Of a stretch of 64,000 nucleotides of DNA, positions 20,016 through 27,306 are shown piece by piece. Numbering within the stretch: the first letter of the stretch is position 1; the number at the start of each line of letters is the position of its first letter. The DNA is from Halolamina pelagica (GTDB taxonomy: Archaea; Halobacteriota; Halobacteria; Halobacteriales; Haloferacaceae). The stretch is from contig NZ_LGUC01000001.1 of NCBI RefSeq assembly GCF_001307315.1, positions 1,860,001 through 1,924,000 of the forward strand, read 5' to 3'. The position numbers were made by a program, and so were the translations under genes. Under the pieces are notes generated by a model. The model was not told the origin of the DNA. It made no database searches and was given only the letters and a program-made list of their open reading frames with translations.

Positions 20016-20276
20016 CACCACCGACTGGTGTCCCAGGGGAGTAGCGTGACTCATCGATGCCATGGGCCAACGATACGGTCTCTCTCCACGACCTGCGCGG
20101 ACCGGCAGTCACTCTCGGCGGCGGAGCCGCGGGCCGCTCGACCGAATCGAGGCTGTCCCCGCAGCCATCTCGATAGCCGCCGATGCCGGCTGTATCGCCC
20201 CGTCGATCGCCCGATTACTCCCAGACAGATGACTGGCTACCTGCGCGACACGACGCGAGGCACCGAGGAAACGACG

Positions 20277-20650
20277 ATGACGACTGACCCGCTCGCCACC
20301 GAGACGCCGACGCTGCAGACGGTGTTCGACGCGCTCGAGGACCAGGACTGTCGGGCCATCCTCGAACAGCTCGACCGGCCGATGGCCGCAAAAGAGCTCT
20401 GTGAGGCGTGTGAGATCCCCAATCGACCACGTACCGGAAGCTGGACATCCTCAGTGACGCCTCGCTGGTCGAGGAGCGCACCGAGATCCGGGAGGACGGC
20501 CGCCACACCACGCGCTACGTCGCCGACTTCGACGAGATCAACGTCTCGCTGACGGAGGAGGGGACGCTCGATCTGTCGATCGACCGCACGGAGTCGTCGC
20601 CGGAACAGCGCCTCTCGAAGCTCTGGTCGGAGGTGCGCACGGAGACATGA
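20277..20650 (+). CDS. ArsR-like winged-helix regulator (one frame break)
   Basis: A 124-residue winged-helix protein: TVFDALEDQDCRAILEQLDRPMAAKELCEACEIP is the first half and, across the break, STTYRKLDILSDASLVEERTEIREDGRHTTRYV is the recognition helix and wing. The C-run 20417-20420 has lost one C. It overlaps the following membrane-protein gene (ATGA), an arrangement of regulator plus small membrane protein that is common in haloarchaea. Two cysteines (CEAC) near the recognition helix could sense metal or redox state, but that is inference. Confidence 0.78.
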
Positions 20651-20913
20651 ACGCCGCCGTGGTCGCACTCAAGACGCTCACGCTCGTCCTCGGCGGGTCG
20701 ATCACGTTCTACGCGTACCGCGCCTCTCGGCGCAACGGCTCGTCCGCGCTACGGGCGCTCGCGGTCGGCTTCGGCGCGATCACGCTGGGCGCGTTGGTGG
20801 CGGGCATCGTCGACCAACTCCTCCCGGTGAACCCCGACTTCGCGCTCGTCGCCGAGAGCGCGTTCACGACGCTCGGTTTCGCCGTGATCCTCTACTCGCT
20901 GCACGTGGAGTAG
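20647..20913 (+). CDS. Small membrane protein paired with the ArsR-like regulator
   Basis: An 88-residue protein with three membrane helices (residues about 4-22, 36-56 and 64-86; SALRALAVGFGAITLGALVAGIVDQLL is the middle one). Its start overlaps the regulator stop by 4 bp. Such proteins are a recurrent haloarchaeal partner of this regulator type; the function is unknown. Confidence 0.75.
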   Translation: MNAAVVALKTLTLVLGGSITFYAYRASRRNGSSALRALAVGFGAITLGALVAGIVDQLLPVNPDFALVAESAFTTLGFAVILYSLHVE

Positions 20914-20942
20914 CGGGCGCCGAAGCGCCGGCTGGTAGTTTT

Positions 20943-21019
20943 GTACGGGGATCCCCGAACGATCAGACGAGAGTCACTAGCAACAAAATCGCCCGAATAT
21001 TCTTGTAGGGGGATCCCGA
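20943..21019. repeat. Two near-identical GGGATCCC boxes upstream of the zinc-ribbon gene
   Basis: TGTACGGGGATCCCCGAAC (from 20943) and TGTAGGGGGATCCCGAAC (from 21005) are imperfect copies 62 bp apart, each with a GGGATCCC dyad. The second ends about 18 bp before ATG 21040. They may be operator copies or remnants of a duplication. Confidence 0.4.
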
Positions 21020-21039
21020 ACAGACTTGTTGGATTATTA

Positions 21040-21234
21040 ATGGGTGGGGCAACCGCCGAATGCTCGAACTGCGGGAACCGGGCCGGGGAGGCTGTAAAAC
21101 ACACGCTCGAAATAGCGAAACGCGACGGGACGACGACCGACGTGGCCATTGCGCTCTGCGAGGCGTGCCTCGAGAGCCTGCTAGCGCTCGACTGGGTGAC
21201 GCGAGTGGAACCGGTTCCCGTCGAGGAACACTGA
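21040..21234 (+). CDS. Small zinc-ribbon protein
   Basis: A 64-residue protein with two CxxC knuckles, ECSNCGN at residue 8 and LCEACLE at residue 40, which would bind one zinc ion. ATG 21040 begins MGGATAECSNCG. Haloarchaeal genomes carry many such mini-proteins, often regulatory or stress related. The function is unknown. Confidence 0.65.
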   Translation: MGGATAECSNCGNRAGEAVKHTLEIAKRDGTTTDVAIALCEACLESLLALDWVTRVEPVPVEEH

Positions 21235-21376
21235 GAACGAGTTACCCGCCTCGCCGCCGCCTGAAGTACGCTTCCCGCCCCTGCAGTTCGGTCCCTGCCT
21301 GGCCGCTTGCCTCGCCGACTGATCCCTTACCGGCAGTGATACCCACCGGCGGCGACGCCGCACCGACGAGCGACGC

Positions 21377-21821
21377 TCACACGCTCCGCCGCGCGATCAG
21401 TCGACTCGCCAGCCACGCCCCCGCGACGCTCCAGGCGACCAGCGCCGCCGCGAGCACCGGCGTCGTCACCCCGGATCCCACCAGCACGTCGGCCATCCCG
21501 CCGGTGACCGTCGGCACCGACTGGAGCGCGAGCACGCGGAACGCCGTTGCGGGGTTCGCCAGCACGAACACCGGAAGCCAGTTCGGCCCGACCACGTCCG
21601 CGGCGATCAGGCCGACGGAGACGAGGTCGTGGACCAGCGCGACCCACACCCACAGCAGCAGCAGCGCGCCGCCGAGGGCGTGGGTCGTCGCCGCCGCTGT
21701 TCGACTTCGTGTCGGTGTTGGTTCCCAGCTCGCCCGTGCCCGCACAGCCCGTGAGCCCGATCCCGACCCCCGTCGACGCTAGTGCGACCGCGAACCGTCG
21801 GCGCGAAATGTCCTCAGTCAT
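21377..21821 (-). pseudogene. Tat-lipoprotein N-terminus joined out of frame to an ABC-2 permease C-terminus
   Basis: The first 40 codons (MTEDISRRRFAVALASTGVG then a GLTGC lipobox) encode a twin-arginine lipoprotein signal. About 21710 the coding potential passes to another frame that reads TAAATTHALGGALLLLWVW, DLVSVGLIAADVVGPNWLP and NPATAFRVLALQSVPTVTGG to the stop, which looks like the last 120 residues of an ABC-2-type permease (NosY-like). Neither half is complete, and adding a single base does not give a sensible protein, so I read this as a deletion remnant. A nitrous-oxide-reductase accessory cluster is a plausible but unproven source. Confidence 0.45.
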
Positions 21822-22044
21822 GCTCTACACGCCGGCGTTGGAGAGTCCACTACTAGAACTGCCCCGCGAATTCCCCCGGTATCAGAACTCACGAACGCGT
21901 TCGGGCGGGGGTTTATCCGTAAATCCGGCGCGAACGCGGCGGCTGTTCTCTCGGTTTAGAAGGCGTCGAAAACAACGTCGATCCCGGGCTCGATCCGGCC
22001 CGAGCCCGGCCGCGGTCGACTCGCGCGCAGTCGGGACCCCGTTC

Positions 22045-22708
22045 CTACCGGCCGACGGCGGCCTGCGGCTCTGCCTCCTCCAGCGCTGCGGCGGCGAACT
22101 CCTTCATCACGCGCTCCTCCGCGCGGTGGAGCGTCTCGCTCGCCGTCGACTTCGCGAGCCCGACGGCGTCGGCCAGTTCGGTCAGCGAGCACTTGCGGGG
22201 GTGTCGTAGTAGCCACGGTCGATCGCCGCGCGGACGATGGCACGCTGGCGGTCGGTCAACAGGTCCTCGGAGCCCCCAACTTCCTGTTGGAGGTAGTCGA
22301 CGGTGAAGGCGATCCCCAGCGCCGAGAGCTGGTCGCCCAGCTCGGAGATGGCGTCCTGTGAGGCGGTCAGCGTCCACGTCGCGTCGCCGTCGCGGATCTC
22401 GAACGGCATCTCCAGCGGGAGCCCGGAGTCACGCGCGGCCAGCAACAACAGCGGGAGGTGGGTTCGGAACTGCACGAGACACTCGTCGTCGCCCCGCTGG
22501 AGCACCTCCAGATCGTCGACGGAGCCGTGTGTGCGAACGTCCGCGATCACCGGGCCGGGCTCGGGGCGGAGATCTCCGCCAACCCGACCCCGGCGTCGGG
22601 CTCGGTCATCGCCGCCAGAATCCTGATCGTCGCGTCGTCGTGGGCCCGGGAGATCTCGCCGGGCCAGGTCCGCTCCGGGATCGTGAGCGTGAGTTTCGCT
22701 TCGGGCAT
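22045..22708 (-). CDS. Bat-type HTH-10 transcriptional regulator (two frame breaks)
   Basis: A 221-residue regulator after repair. It starts MPEAKLTLTIPERTWPGEIS, continues with a sensor-like domain, and ends with the HTH-10 domain: LLTDRQRAIVRAAIDRGYYDTP and then SLTELADAVGLAKSTASE followed by the C-terminal helix. Breaks lie in the G-runs 22563-22566 and 22197-22201; one base at each restores the frame. The palindrome CCGAACATGTTCGG lies 43 nt before its ATG, so it is the best candidate for the factor that binds these sites, including its own promoter. Haloarchaeal NarO-like denitrification regulators have an HTH of this class, but the Cys-rich part of NarO is not seen here. Confidence 0.78.
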
Positions 22709-22751
22709 TGCGCTACGTTCGCGTTACGGACGGATAACCCAGACGATACGC

Positions 22752-22765
22752 CCGAACATGTTCGG
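22752..22765. promoter_or_regulatory. CCGAACNNGTTCGG site upstream of the HTH-10 regulator
   Basis: Perfect palindrome CCGAACATGTTCGG (CCCGAACATGTTCGGG extended), 43 nt before ATG 22708. The spacing is 6 nt more than at the other genes, which may reflect autoregulation or a slightly different transcription start. Confidence 0.65.
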
Positions 22766-22785
22766 GTTTGTCGGCTGTGCGCGTG

Positions 22786-22799
22786 TCGACCATGTTCGG
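22786..22799. promoter_or_regulatory. Imperfect CCGAACNNGTTCGG site upstream of the DUF2249 gene at 22837
   Basis: TCGACCATGTTCGG matches 12 of 14 positions and has 37 nt between it and ATG 22837. It shares the divergent 128-bp region with site 22752-22765. Confidence 0.55.
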
Positions 22800-22836
22800 C
22801 ACAACCCCCACCTCCGCGGACGGCGTGGATCGGCCC

Positions 22837-23052
22837 ATGCCCGAGAGGACCCTCGACGTGCGCGAGGTCGACGGCGAGCCGTTCGGCCGCATCGTCGACG
22901 AACTGGAGGCGCTCCCGGCGTCGGAGACGCTCGTGTTGATCAACAGCTTCGAGCCCGAACCGCTGTACGCCGTGCTCGACCAACGCGGGTTCGACCACCG
23001 GACCGAACAGGTCGCCGAAGCGGAGTGGCACGTCGAGATCAGCCACAGGTGA
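22837..23052 (+). CDS. DUF2249-family protein
   Basis: A 71-residue DUF2249 protein: TLDVREVDGEPFGRIVDELE, TLVLINSFEPEPLYAVLDQRGF, then the C-terminal strand WHVEISHR. ATG 22837 (MPERTLDVRE) is preferred over upstream in-frame ATGs because it starts the domain and has the regulon spacing to the palindrome. It converges on the next DUF2249 gene, 3 bp away. Confidence 0.8.
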   Translation: MPERTLDVREVDGEPFGRIVDELEALPASETLVLINSFEPEPLYAVLDQRGFDHRTEQVAEAEWHVEISHR

Positions 23053-23055
23053 GCC

Positions 23056-23328
23056 TCACGCCTCCCAGATCGCGGTGACGACGGCGTCGCCACTCTCGGT
23101 CGTCTCGTAGGCGTACCCGCGCTCCGCCAGCCGCGGGTAGAGGTGCTGCGGTGCGCGGTCGTTCGTCTGGACGAGCACGGTGTCGGCGTCGATCCCGGCG
23201 AGCCGTTCGAGCGTCTGCCGGAGCGGCTCGGGCGGCGGCAGCTCCCGCGCGTCGAGGTGATCGAGCGGACGGTCGGCGGGCGCCTCGTCGAACCGGTCGT
23301 CGATCTCCGGGCGCGGTGGGGGAGACAT
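23056..23328 (-). CDS. DUF2249-family protein
   Basis: A 90-residue member with a 22-residue acidic leader, then LDHLDARELPPPEPLRQTLE, DTVLVQTNDRAPQHLYPRLAERGY and a final strand ending AIWEA. It is convergent with the previous DUF2249 gene. The palindrome CCGAACGCGTTCGG is 37 nt upstream of ATG 23328. Three diverged DUF2249 copies under one operator type suggest related but non-redundant jobs. Confidence 0.8.
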   Translation of the reverse strand: MSPPPRPEIDDRFDEAPADRPLDHLDARELPPPEPLRQTLERLAGIDADTVLVQTNDRAPQHLYPRLAERGYAYETTESGDAVVTAIWEA

Positions 23329-23365
23329 GGTCGCATCGAGGGGCGGGGCCGCTGGGAGCGTTGTG

Positions 23366-23379
23366 CCGAACGCGTTCGG
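23366..23379. promoter_or_regulatory. CCGAACNNGTTCGG site upstream of the DUF2249 gene at 23328
   Basis: Perfect palindrome CCGAACGCGTTCGG, 37 nt before ATG 23328. The UspA gene lies on the other side, 56 bp away, with its own TATA box. Confidence 0.7.
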
Positions 23380-23435
23380 GGTGGGAAGCGACCCTGCCCC
23401 GTACGTTTATCTCCGCTCAATCCACTGGAGCCGGT

Positions 23436-23870
23436 ATGTACGGACGGATCCTCGTCCCGGTCGACGGGAGCGACCACAGCGAACGGGCCGCCGAGCACGC
23501 GCTGGATCTCGCCGAACAGTTCGGCGCGGCCGTCGACGCGCTGTTCGTCGTCGAGGAGGCGGGCCCCAGCGGCCACTGGGACTTCGAGGTCGAGAAGCAG
23601 GAGGCTGCCGGCGAGCGGGCGCTGGACGCGGTGGCCGCGATGGCCGACGAACGCGGCGTCGCCGTCGAGCGACATCTCCGCCGGGGGACGCCGGCCGAAG
23701 AGATCGTCGACGCCGCCGCCGACTACGGCGTCGGTCTGATCGTGATGGGGACACAGGGCCGAACGGGCTTCTCGCGGATCGCCACCGCCGGGAGCACGAC
23801 GGAGCGAGTCGTTCGGCTGACCGCGATCCCGACGCTGGTCGTCGGCGGCGCGGGCGTCGACGCGGTGTGA
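23436..23870 (+). CDS. Universal stress protein, UspA family
   Basis: A 144-residue single-domain Usp. It begins MYGRILVPVDGSDHSERAAEHA and carries the ATP-binding signature GTQGRTGFSRIATAGSTTERV (G-x2-G-x9-G-S/T type). ATG 23436 is preceded 26-32 bp upstream by CGTTTAT, a leaderless TATA position. It likely dimerises and binds ATP. The role is a stress response, unspecified. Confidence 0.88.
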   Translation: MYGRILVPVDGSDHSERAAEHALDLAEQFGAAVDALFVVEEAGPSGHWDFEVEKQEAAGERALDAVAAMADERGVAVERHLRRGTPAEEIVDAAADYGVGLIVMGTQGRTGFSRIATAGSTTERVVRLTAIPTLVVGGAGVDAV

Positions 23871-23874
23871 CCAG

Positions 23875-25995
23875 TCAGTCGTCCGGCCCCGTGCCGAACG
23901 CCGAGAGCGAGCCGTCCACCCGGTCGGCCAACTGCGTCTCGATCCCCTCGCGTCGAACGCCGGCCGGCGCCAGCACGGAGGCTGCGGCGCGACACAGGCG
24001 GTCCCGGTAGTAGTCGGCGTCGTACTGGGTCGGATCCTCGCGGACGAGGGCGACCCGCGCCCGCCCGGCTTTCTCGTCGTCGACGACGACGTACTCGACG
24101 CTTTGGCCGGGGCGTTTCTCCAGCCCGAGATCGGCCGCCCGCTCCAGGGCGGCGACGTTCGTCGTCGACTGGGAGTACTCCTCGACGCGCTTCGAGACAC
24201 GGTTGGTGATCGCCAGCCGTGACGGCGCCACGTCGCCGGCCCGCAGGCGGTCGACGAACGTCCGGAGGCGTTCACAGACCGCTTCCGGCGAGCGGGTCCG
24301 GCCGAACTCGCGGATCAGCGCCAGTTGGGCGTCGACGATGAACGGCGAGGTCGAGCGCTGCCGGGCCTCGATCCCGCGGCGCTTGTAGCTCGCCGTCTCG
24401 TCGGCGGGCTCGCCGGCACGCTTTCCGAAGTAGCGGGTGAGCGCGCCGGCGTCGTCGTTCCGGCGCGGGCAGAACGCGATCCAGTCGTAGGCCGCCTCGT
24501 ACTCCAGCCTGATCCCGGCGCCGTCGGTGATCTCCTCGGCGACGGCCCCGAGGTCGGTCTGCTCGCGGTCGGCCATCGGCGTCACCCACAGCGAGTCGAC
24601 GATGCCGTGGACGACGCGCCAGCCGTGTCGTTCGAGCGTCGCCTTCGCGTCGAGGAGGATCTCCCGGGCGAACGCGTTGATCGCCTCGTGGCACTCGATC
24701 CGGCCGAACTTCGCGTTCGAAAACCCCTGGTAGCCGAAACAGGAGACGAGGATCCATTTGATCGCCGACGCCGCGCCTTCGAGCGCCTCGGTGTCGCCCT
24801 CGCCAGCCCGGATCCGCCGCTTGTACTCGTCGCGGTCGTCGATCAGCGGCTGCAGCACGTCGGGGAGATAGCCCGGCTCGGGGCAGATGCTGTACCCCAG
24901 TCCGGGCACGTCCTCGCGATCGGGGTGACAGTCACAGCAGACGGTCTCGGGCGAGACGTTCCGCGTACACATGATGTTCGGGTAGAGGCTCGAGAAGTCG
25001 AGTTCGTGCACGTCCTCGTGGACGCCGACGGCCGGCGAGAAGGTGAAGCCGCCGCGGTCGGCCGCCGCGAGCGTGCTGGCGGTCTTGAACCGCTCGGCCC
25101 GCCAGGAGCGCCAGGGGACGAGCACGTCCCGGGCCAGCGCCTCGCGGATCTGGATCGCGGTGAGCACGTTGCCGATCGAGGCCCACGCCGCCTCCTGCAG
25201 CGGCTTGTGTGAGCGTGCGACCAGGTCCAGGATCCCCTCGGTGCCGGTCTCCCGCAGGAAGAAGGAGTTGCCGGCGTCGACGATCGCGCGGCCGGGGACG
25301 GCGTACCGCGCCGGCGAGTGGCCGACCTGGCCGTAGCTCTCGTAGCTGCTCGCGGCCGCGAGCTGGGTGTACCCCGGCTCCCGACCCAGCCGGAGCGCCC
25401 CGTCGACGGCGTCGAACAGCGCCGGGACGAGCCGGCCCGTGGACAGTTCCAACACGTCGGGCTCCGTCTCCTCGATCAGCGCCTCGACCCCGCGGGCGAT
25501 CGTCGCCGGATCGGCGTCGAAACAGCGTGTCTCCCCGCCCGTCGTCGCCGTCACGGGCTCGAGCCCGGCGTCGCCGATCGGCGGCGCCGCCAGCCGGAGC
25601 ACGCGTGGCGACCGGTTCGGCGTCGGATCCACGCCGGTCTCGACGCAGTAGCGGAACTGCCGGGAGAGATCGACGTTGAAACAGCGGTACTCGCCGGGGC
25701 GGCCGGCGCTCGTGATCGTCGACGCCAGCCGCGCCACTGCGTCGGGCGTCGTCACCGCGACCGCCAGCATCGGCGTCGGCTCGTGACGCCAGCCGGGGCG
25801 GTGGTGCTCGACCTCGACCGCCGTCACCGCCGGATGCGGGCGGATCGCGTCGGCGATCTCCGCGAGCGAGCCGGCCCCCGTCGCGCGGACGTAGAACCGC
25901 GGGTGGTAGGCAACGGTCTCGCGCTCGACGCCCGACGCGGTCAGCGACCACTCGACGGCCGTCCCCGGTTCGGGGAAGTCGACGCAGTAAGTCAC
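23875..25995 (-). CDS. Family B DNA polymerase, PolB2-like
   Basis: A 706-residue protein. Motif A is DFSSLYPNI (residues 333-341), motif B KWILVSCFGYQGFSNAKFGR (413-432) and motif C HGIVDSLWV (463-471). Motif C keeps one aspartate, D467, but the first acidic residue of the usual YxDTDS is isoleucine, so polymerase activity may be reduced or changed. The N-terminal third shows no clear intact exonuclease motifs. This matches archaeal PolB2 proteins, for which inactivated active sites have been described. GTG 25995 overlaps the upstream small gene (GTGA). Part of a cassette with a RecA-like protein, suggesting DNA repair or translesion work. Confidence 0.78.
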   Translation of the reverse strand: MTYCVDFPEPGTAVEWSLTASGVERETVAYHPRFYVRATGAGSLAEIADAIRPHPAVTAVEVEHHRPGWRHEPTPMLAVAVTTPDAVARLASTITSAGRPGEYRCFNVDLSRQFRYCVETGVDPTPNRSPRVLRLAAPPIGDAGLEPVTATTGGETRCFDADPATIARGVEALIEETEPDVLELSTGRLVPALFDAVDGALRLGREPGYTQLAAASSYESYGQVGHSPARYAVPGRAIVDAGNSFFLRETGTEGILDLVARSHKPLQEAAWASIGNVLTAIQIREALARDVLVPWRSWRAERFKTASTLAAADRGGFTFSPAVGVHEDVHELDFSSLYPNIMCTRNVSPETVCCDCHPDREDVPGLGYSICPEPGYLPDVLQPLIDDRDEYKRRIRAGEGDTEALEGAASAIKWILVSCFGYQGFSNAKFGRIECHEAINAFAREILLDAKATLERHGWRVVHGIVDSLWVTPMADREQTDLGAVAEEITDGAGIRLEYEAAYDWIAFCPRRNDDAGALTRYFGKRAGEPADETASYKRRGIEARQRSTSPFIVDAQLALIREFGRTRSPEAVCERLRTFVDRLRAGDVAPSRLAITNRVSKRVEEYSQSTTNVAALERAADLGLEKRPGQSVEYVVVDDEKAGRARVALVREDPTQYDADYYRDRLCRAAASVLAPAGVRREGIETQLADRVDGSLSAFGTGPDD

Positions 25996-26243
25996 GAATC
26001 CCCCTCCAACTCGGCTTCGAGCGCGGCGATCCGGCGCTCCTGAGCGAGCACGATCGAGACGAGCGCGAGGTCGAGCGTGCGCTCGGTGTTCTGGTAGCCG
26101 GCCGCGTCGGCGTGGGCGGCGGCGTGCTCCCAGAGCCGGTCGAAGTGGGCCTGGTCGCGGTGGCGGAGCGCCCGACGGTAGTCGCCCCAGCGCTCCTCCA
26201 GCCAGCGCAGGCTGTCGCGGTGGGTGGGGTTAGACCGTCCCAC
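25992..26243 (-). CDS. Small helical protein of the PolB2 cassette
   Basis: An 83-residue protein, nearly all helical: DSLRWLEERWGDYRRALRHR, HFDRLWEHAAAHADAAGYQ and VLAQERRIAALEAELEGDS at the C-terminus, the last a short coiled coil. GTG 26243 lies within the end of the upstream gene (14-bp overlap) and the stop overlaps the polymerase start. The tight packing suggests it is a partner or regulator of the polymerase. I do not know a function. Confidence 0.65.
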   Translation of the reverse strand: MGRSNPTHRDSLRWLEERWGDYRRALRHRDQAHFDRLWEHAAAHADAAGYQNTERTLDLALVSIVLAQERRIAALEAELEGDS

Positions 26244-26919
26244 GGGCGAACACCTCCCCGGAGATCGTCGCGGTGTCGTGGATCGGCTGCCGGGCCGCGA
26301 GCACCCGCTCCCAGAAGGCGATCGTCGTCTGGACCCAGCCGTCACCGAGCTCGTAGCGCAGCGTCTCGAACGCCTCCCCGACGAACCGCGGGCCCATCGG
26401 CGTGTCCCGGACCGTCAGCGTCGACGCCGCCGCGGCGGCGATCGGCTCGCTGAACTCGTCCGCGCGGGAGCGGGTACAGAGCACCGGGATCTCGTACTCG
26501 CGGGCCACGGCGGCCACCCGAGCCAGCGCCCGGACGAGCATCGTCCGCCCGTCGTTGCCCTGGAGGTCGTCACCGCGATACTGCGCGTCGATCTCGGGCA
26601 GGGCGATCACGGCCGTCCGCCCGTCGACGTGGGCCGCGAGCTCGTCGAGCAGCGCGGCGTGCTGGTACGGCGTGAACCCGCGAGCCACGTCGACGCGCTC
26701 GAGCACGCGCCGGTCGGGCGCGACCTGCGCGAGCGTGTCGGTGCTGCAGTACCGGCCGGTGCCGACCCAGACGCCGCGGCCGCCGGCCAGCAGGAGGTGG
26801 TCGACCAGCAGCGTCTGCAGCGGTATCCGGGGGTCGCCGTCGGCTTCGAGCAGCGTGATGCCCGCCTCGAGCGACGGGAGTTCGGGAGTCGTGAGCGACT
26901 GGTCGTCGGTGGGCGCCAT
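26230..26919 (-). CDS. RecA/RadA-like protein with degenerate ATP site
   Basis: A 229-residue protein with the strand order of a RecA-type domain: VDHLLLAGGRGVWVGTGRY takes the place of Walker A but lacks GKT/S, TAVIALPEIDAQY is Walker-B-like, and REYEIPVLCTRSRADEFS matches the L2 region. It resembles RadA/ImuA-type accessory proteins rather than an active recombinase. ATG 26919 (MAPTDDQSLTTPE). First gene of the three-gene cassette; it probably loads or positions the polymerase-like protein. Confidence 0.6.
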   Translation of the reverse strand: MAPTDDQSLTTPELPSLEAGITLLEADGDPRIPLQTLLVDHLLLAGGRGVWVGTGRYCSTDTLAQVAPDRRVLERVDVARGFTPYQHAALLDELAAHVDGRTAVIALPEIDAQYRGDDLQGNDGRTMLVRALARVAAVAREYEIPVLCTRSRADEFSEPIAAAAASTLTVRDTPMGPRFVGEAFETLRYELGDGWVQTTIAFWERVLAARQPIHDTATISGEVFARGTV

Positions 26920-27121
26920 ACCTCCCCGTTCCGGCACCTGGACCATGAGTGTCGGCCGGGGCGTTCCGATCGGTTCCGGTCGGGACGGGACCGAGGGACA
27001 GGAGCGGGTTGTGGGAGTTCCGAACGGTGTTCCGATTGGGTGTTCGGTGGCTGACTACGGCTGTTCGAGGCGGGAAAGTCGACAGTTACCCGTCGCTAGC
27101 GAGGTGAGTATCGACGAGAAG

Positions 27122-27137
27122 TGGGGACGGAGGGATT
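27122..27137. repeat. attL, copy of the tRNA-Trp 3' end
   Basis: TGGGGACGGAGGGATT is identical to 39575-39590. With one inserted G the match continues through TGAACC. It lies just outside the integrase gene, as expected for the left end of an element whose integrase attacks tRNA-Trp. Confidence 0.8.
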
Positions 27138-27138
27138 G

Positions 27139-27177
27139 TGAACCACGAGAACTCGCTACGCTCGTTCTCTGGGTTCA
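27139..27177. repeat. Inverted repeat next to attL
   Basis: TGAACC-AC-GAGAAC and GTTCTC-TG-GGTTCA are inverted around an 11-nt loop (TCGCTACGCTC), so the stem has 12 matched pairs with two internal mismatches. The right arm repeats the GGTTCA of a T-arm. It could bind the integrase or end transcription arriving from the flank. Confidence 0.5.
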
Positions 27178-27231
27178 AACTCTCCGACCGGACATTTCGC
27201 AGTCGCTCACGGTGTTCGCGACAGCGAAAAA

Positions 27232-27244
27232 TGGGGACGGAGGG
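27232..27244. repeat. Second partial att copy
   Basis: TGGGGACGGAGGG, 13 bases of the att core, occurs 110 bp inside attL and 63 bp from the integrase stop. It may mark an earlier integration at the same site or an accessory att site. Confidence 0.5.
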
Positions 27245-27306
27245 CAAAGCTTCGCCAGTAGAGCGCCCAACGGTCCCGGTTTCGAGGACTTCGAGACGAA
27301 TCTCGC

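Larger units (their letters stand above)
19926..20276. other. 351-bp control region with two palindromes, no convincing gene
   Basis: It holds the palindromes 19963-19976 (serving the DUF2249 gene at 19925) and 20002-20015. Rightward ATGs at 20057 and 20062 open frames of about 40 and 57 codons, but neither resembles a protein and neither sits at the 37-nt spacing from the second palindrome. The stretch may hold remnants of a lost rightward gene. Confidence 0.4.
26920..27306. other. Junction between chromosome and provirus, no gene
   Basis: The first 200 bp carry the promoter side of the RadA-like cassette. The rest holds the left att copies (27122-27137 and 27232-27244), the inverted repeat 27139-27177, and the 3' flank of the integrase. 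I see no coding sequence. Confidence 0.6.

Noticed and set aside
20057..20232. Short rightward frames after the palindrome 20002-20015
   Set aside because: Neither has haloarchaeal protein composition, and the start codons do not fit the 37-nt spacing seen at the other sites.
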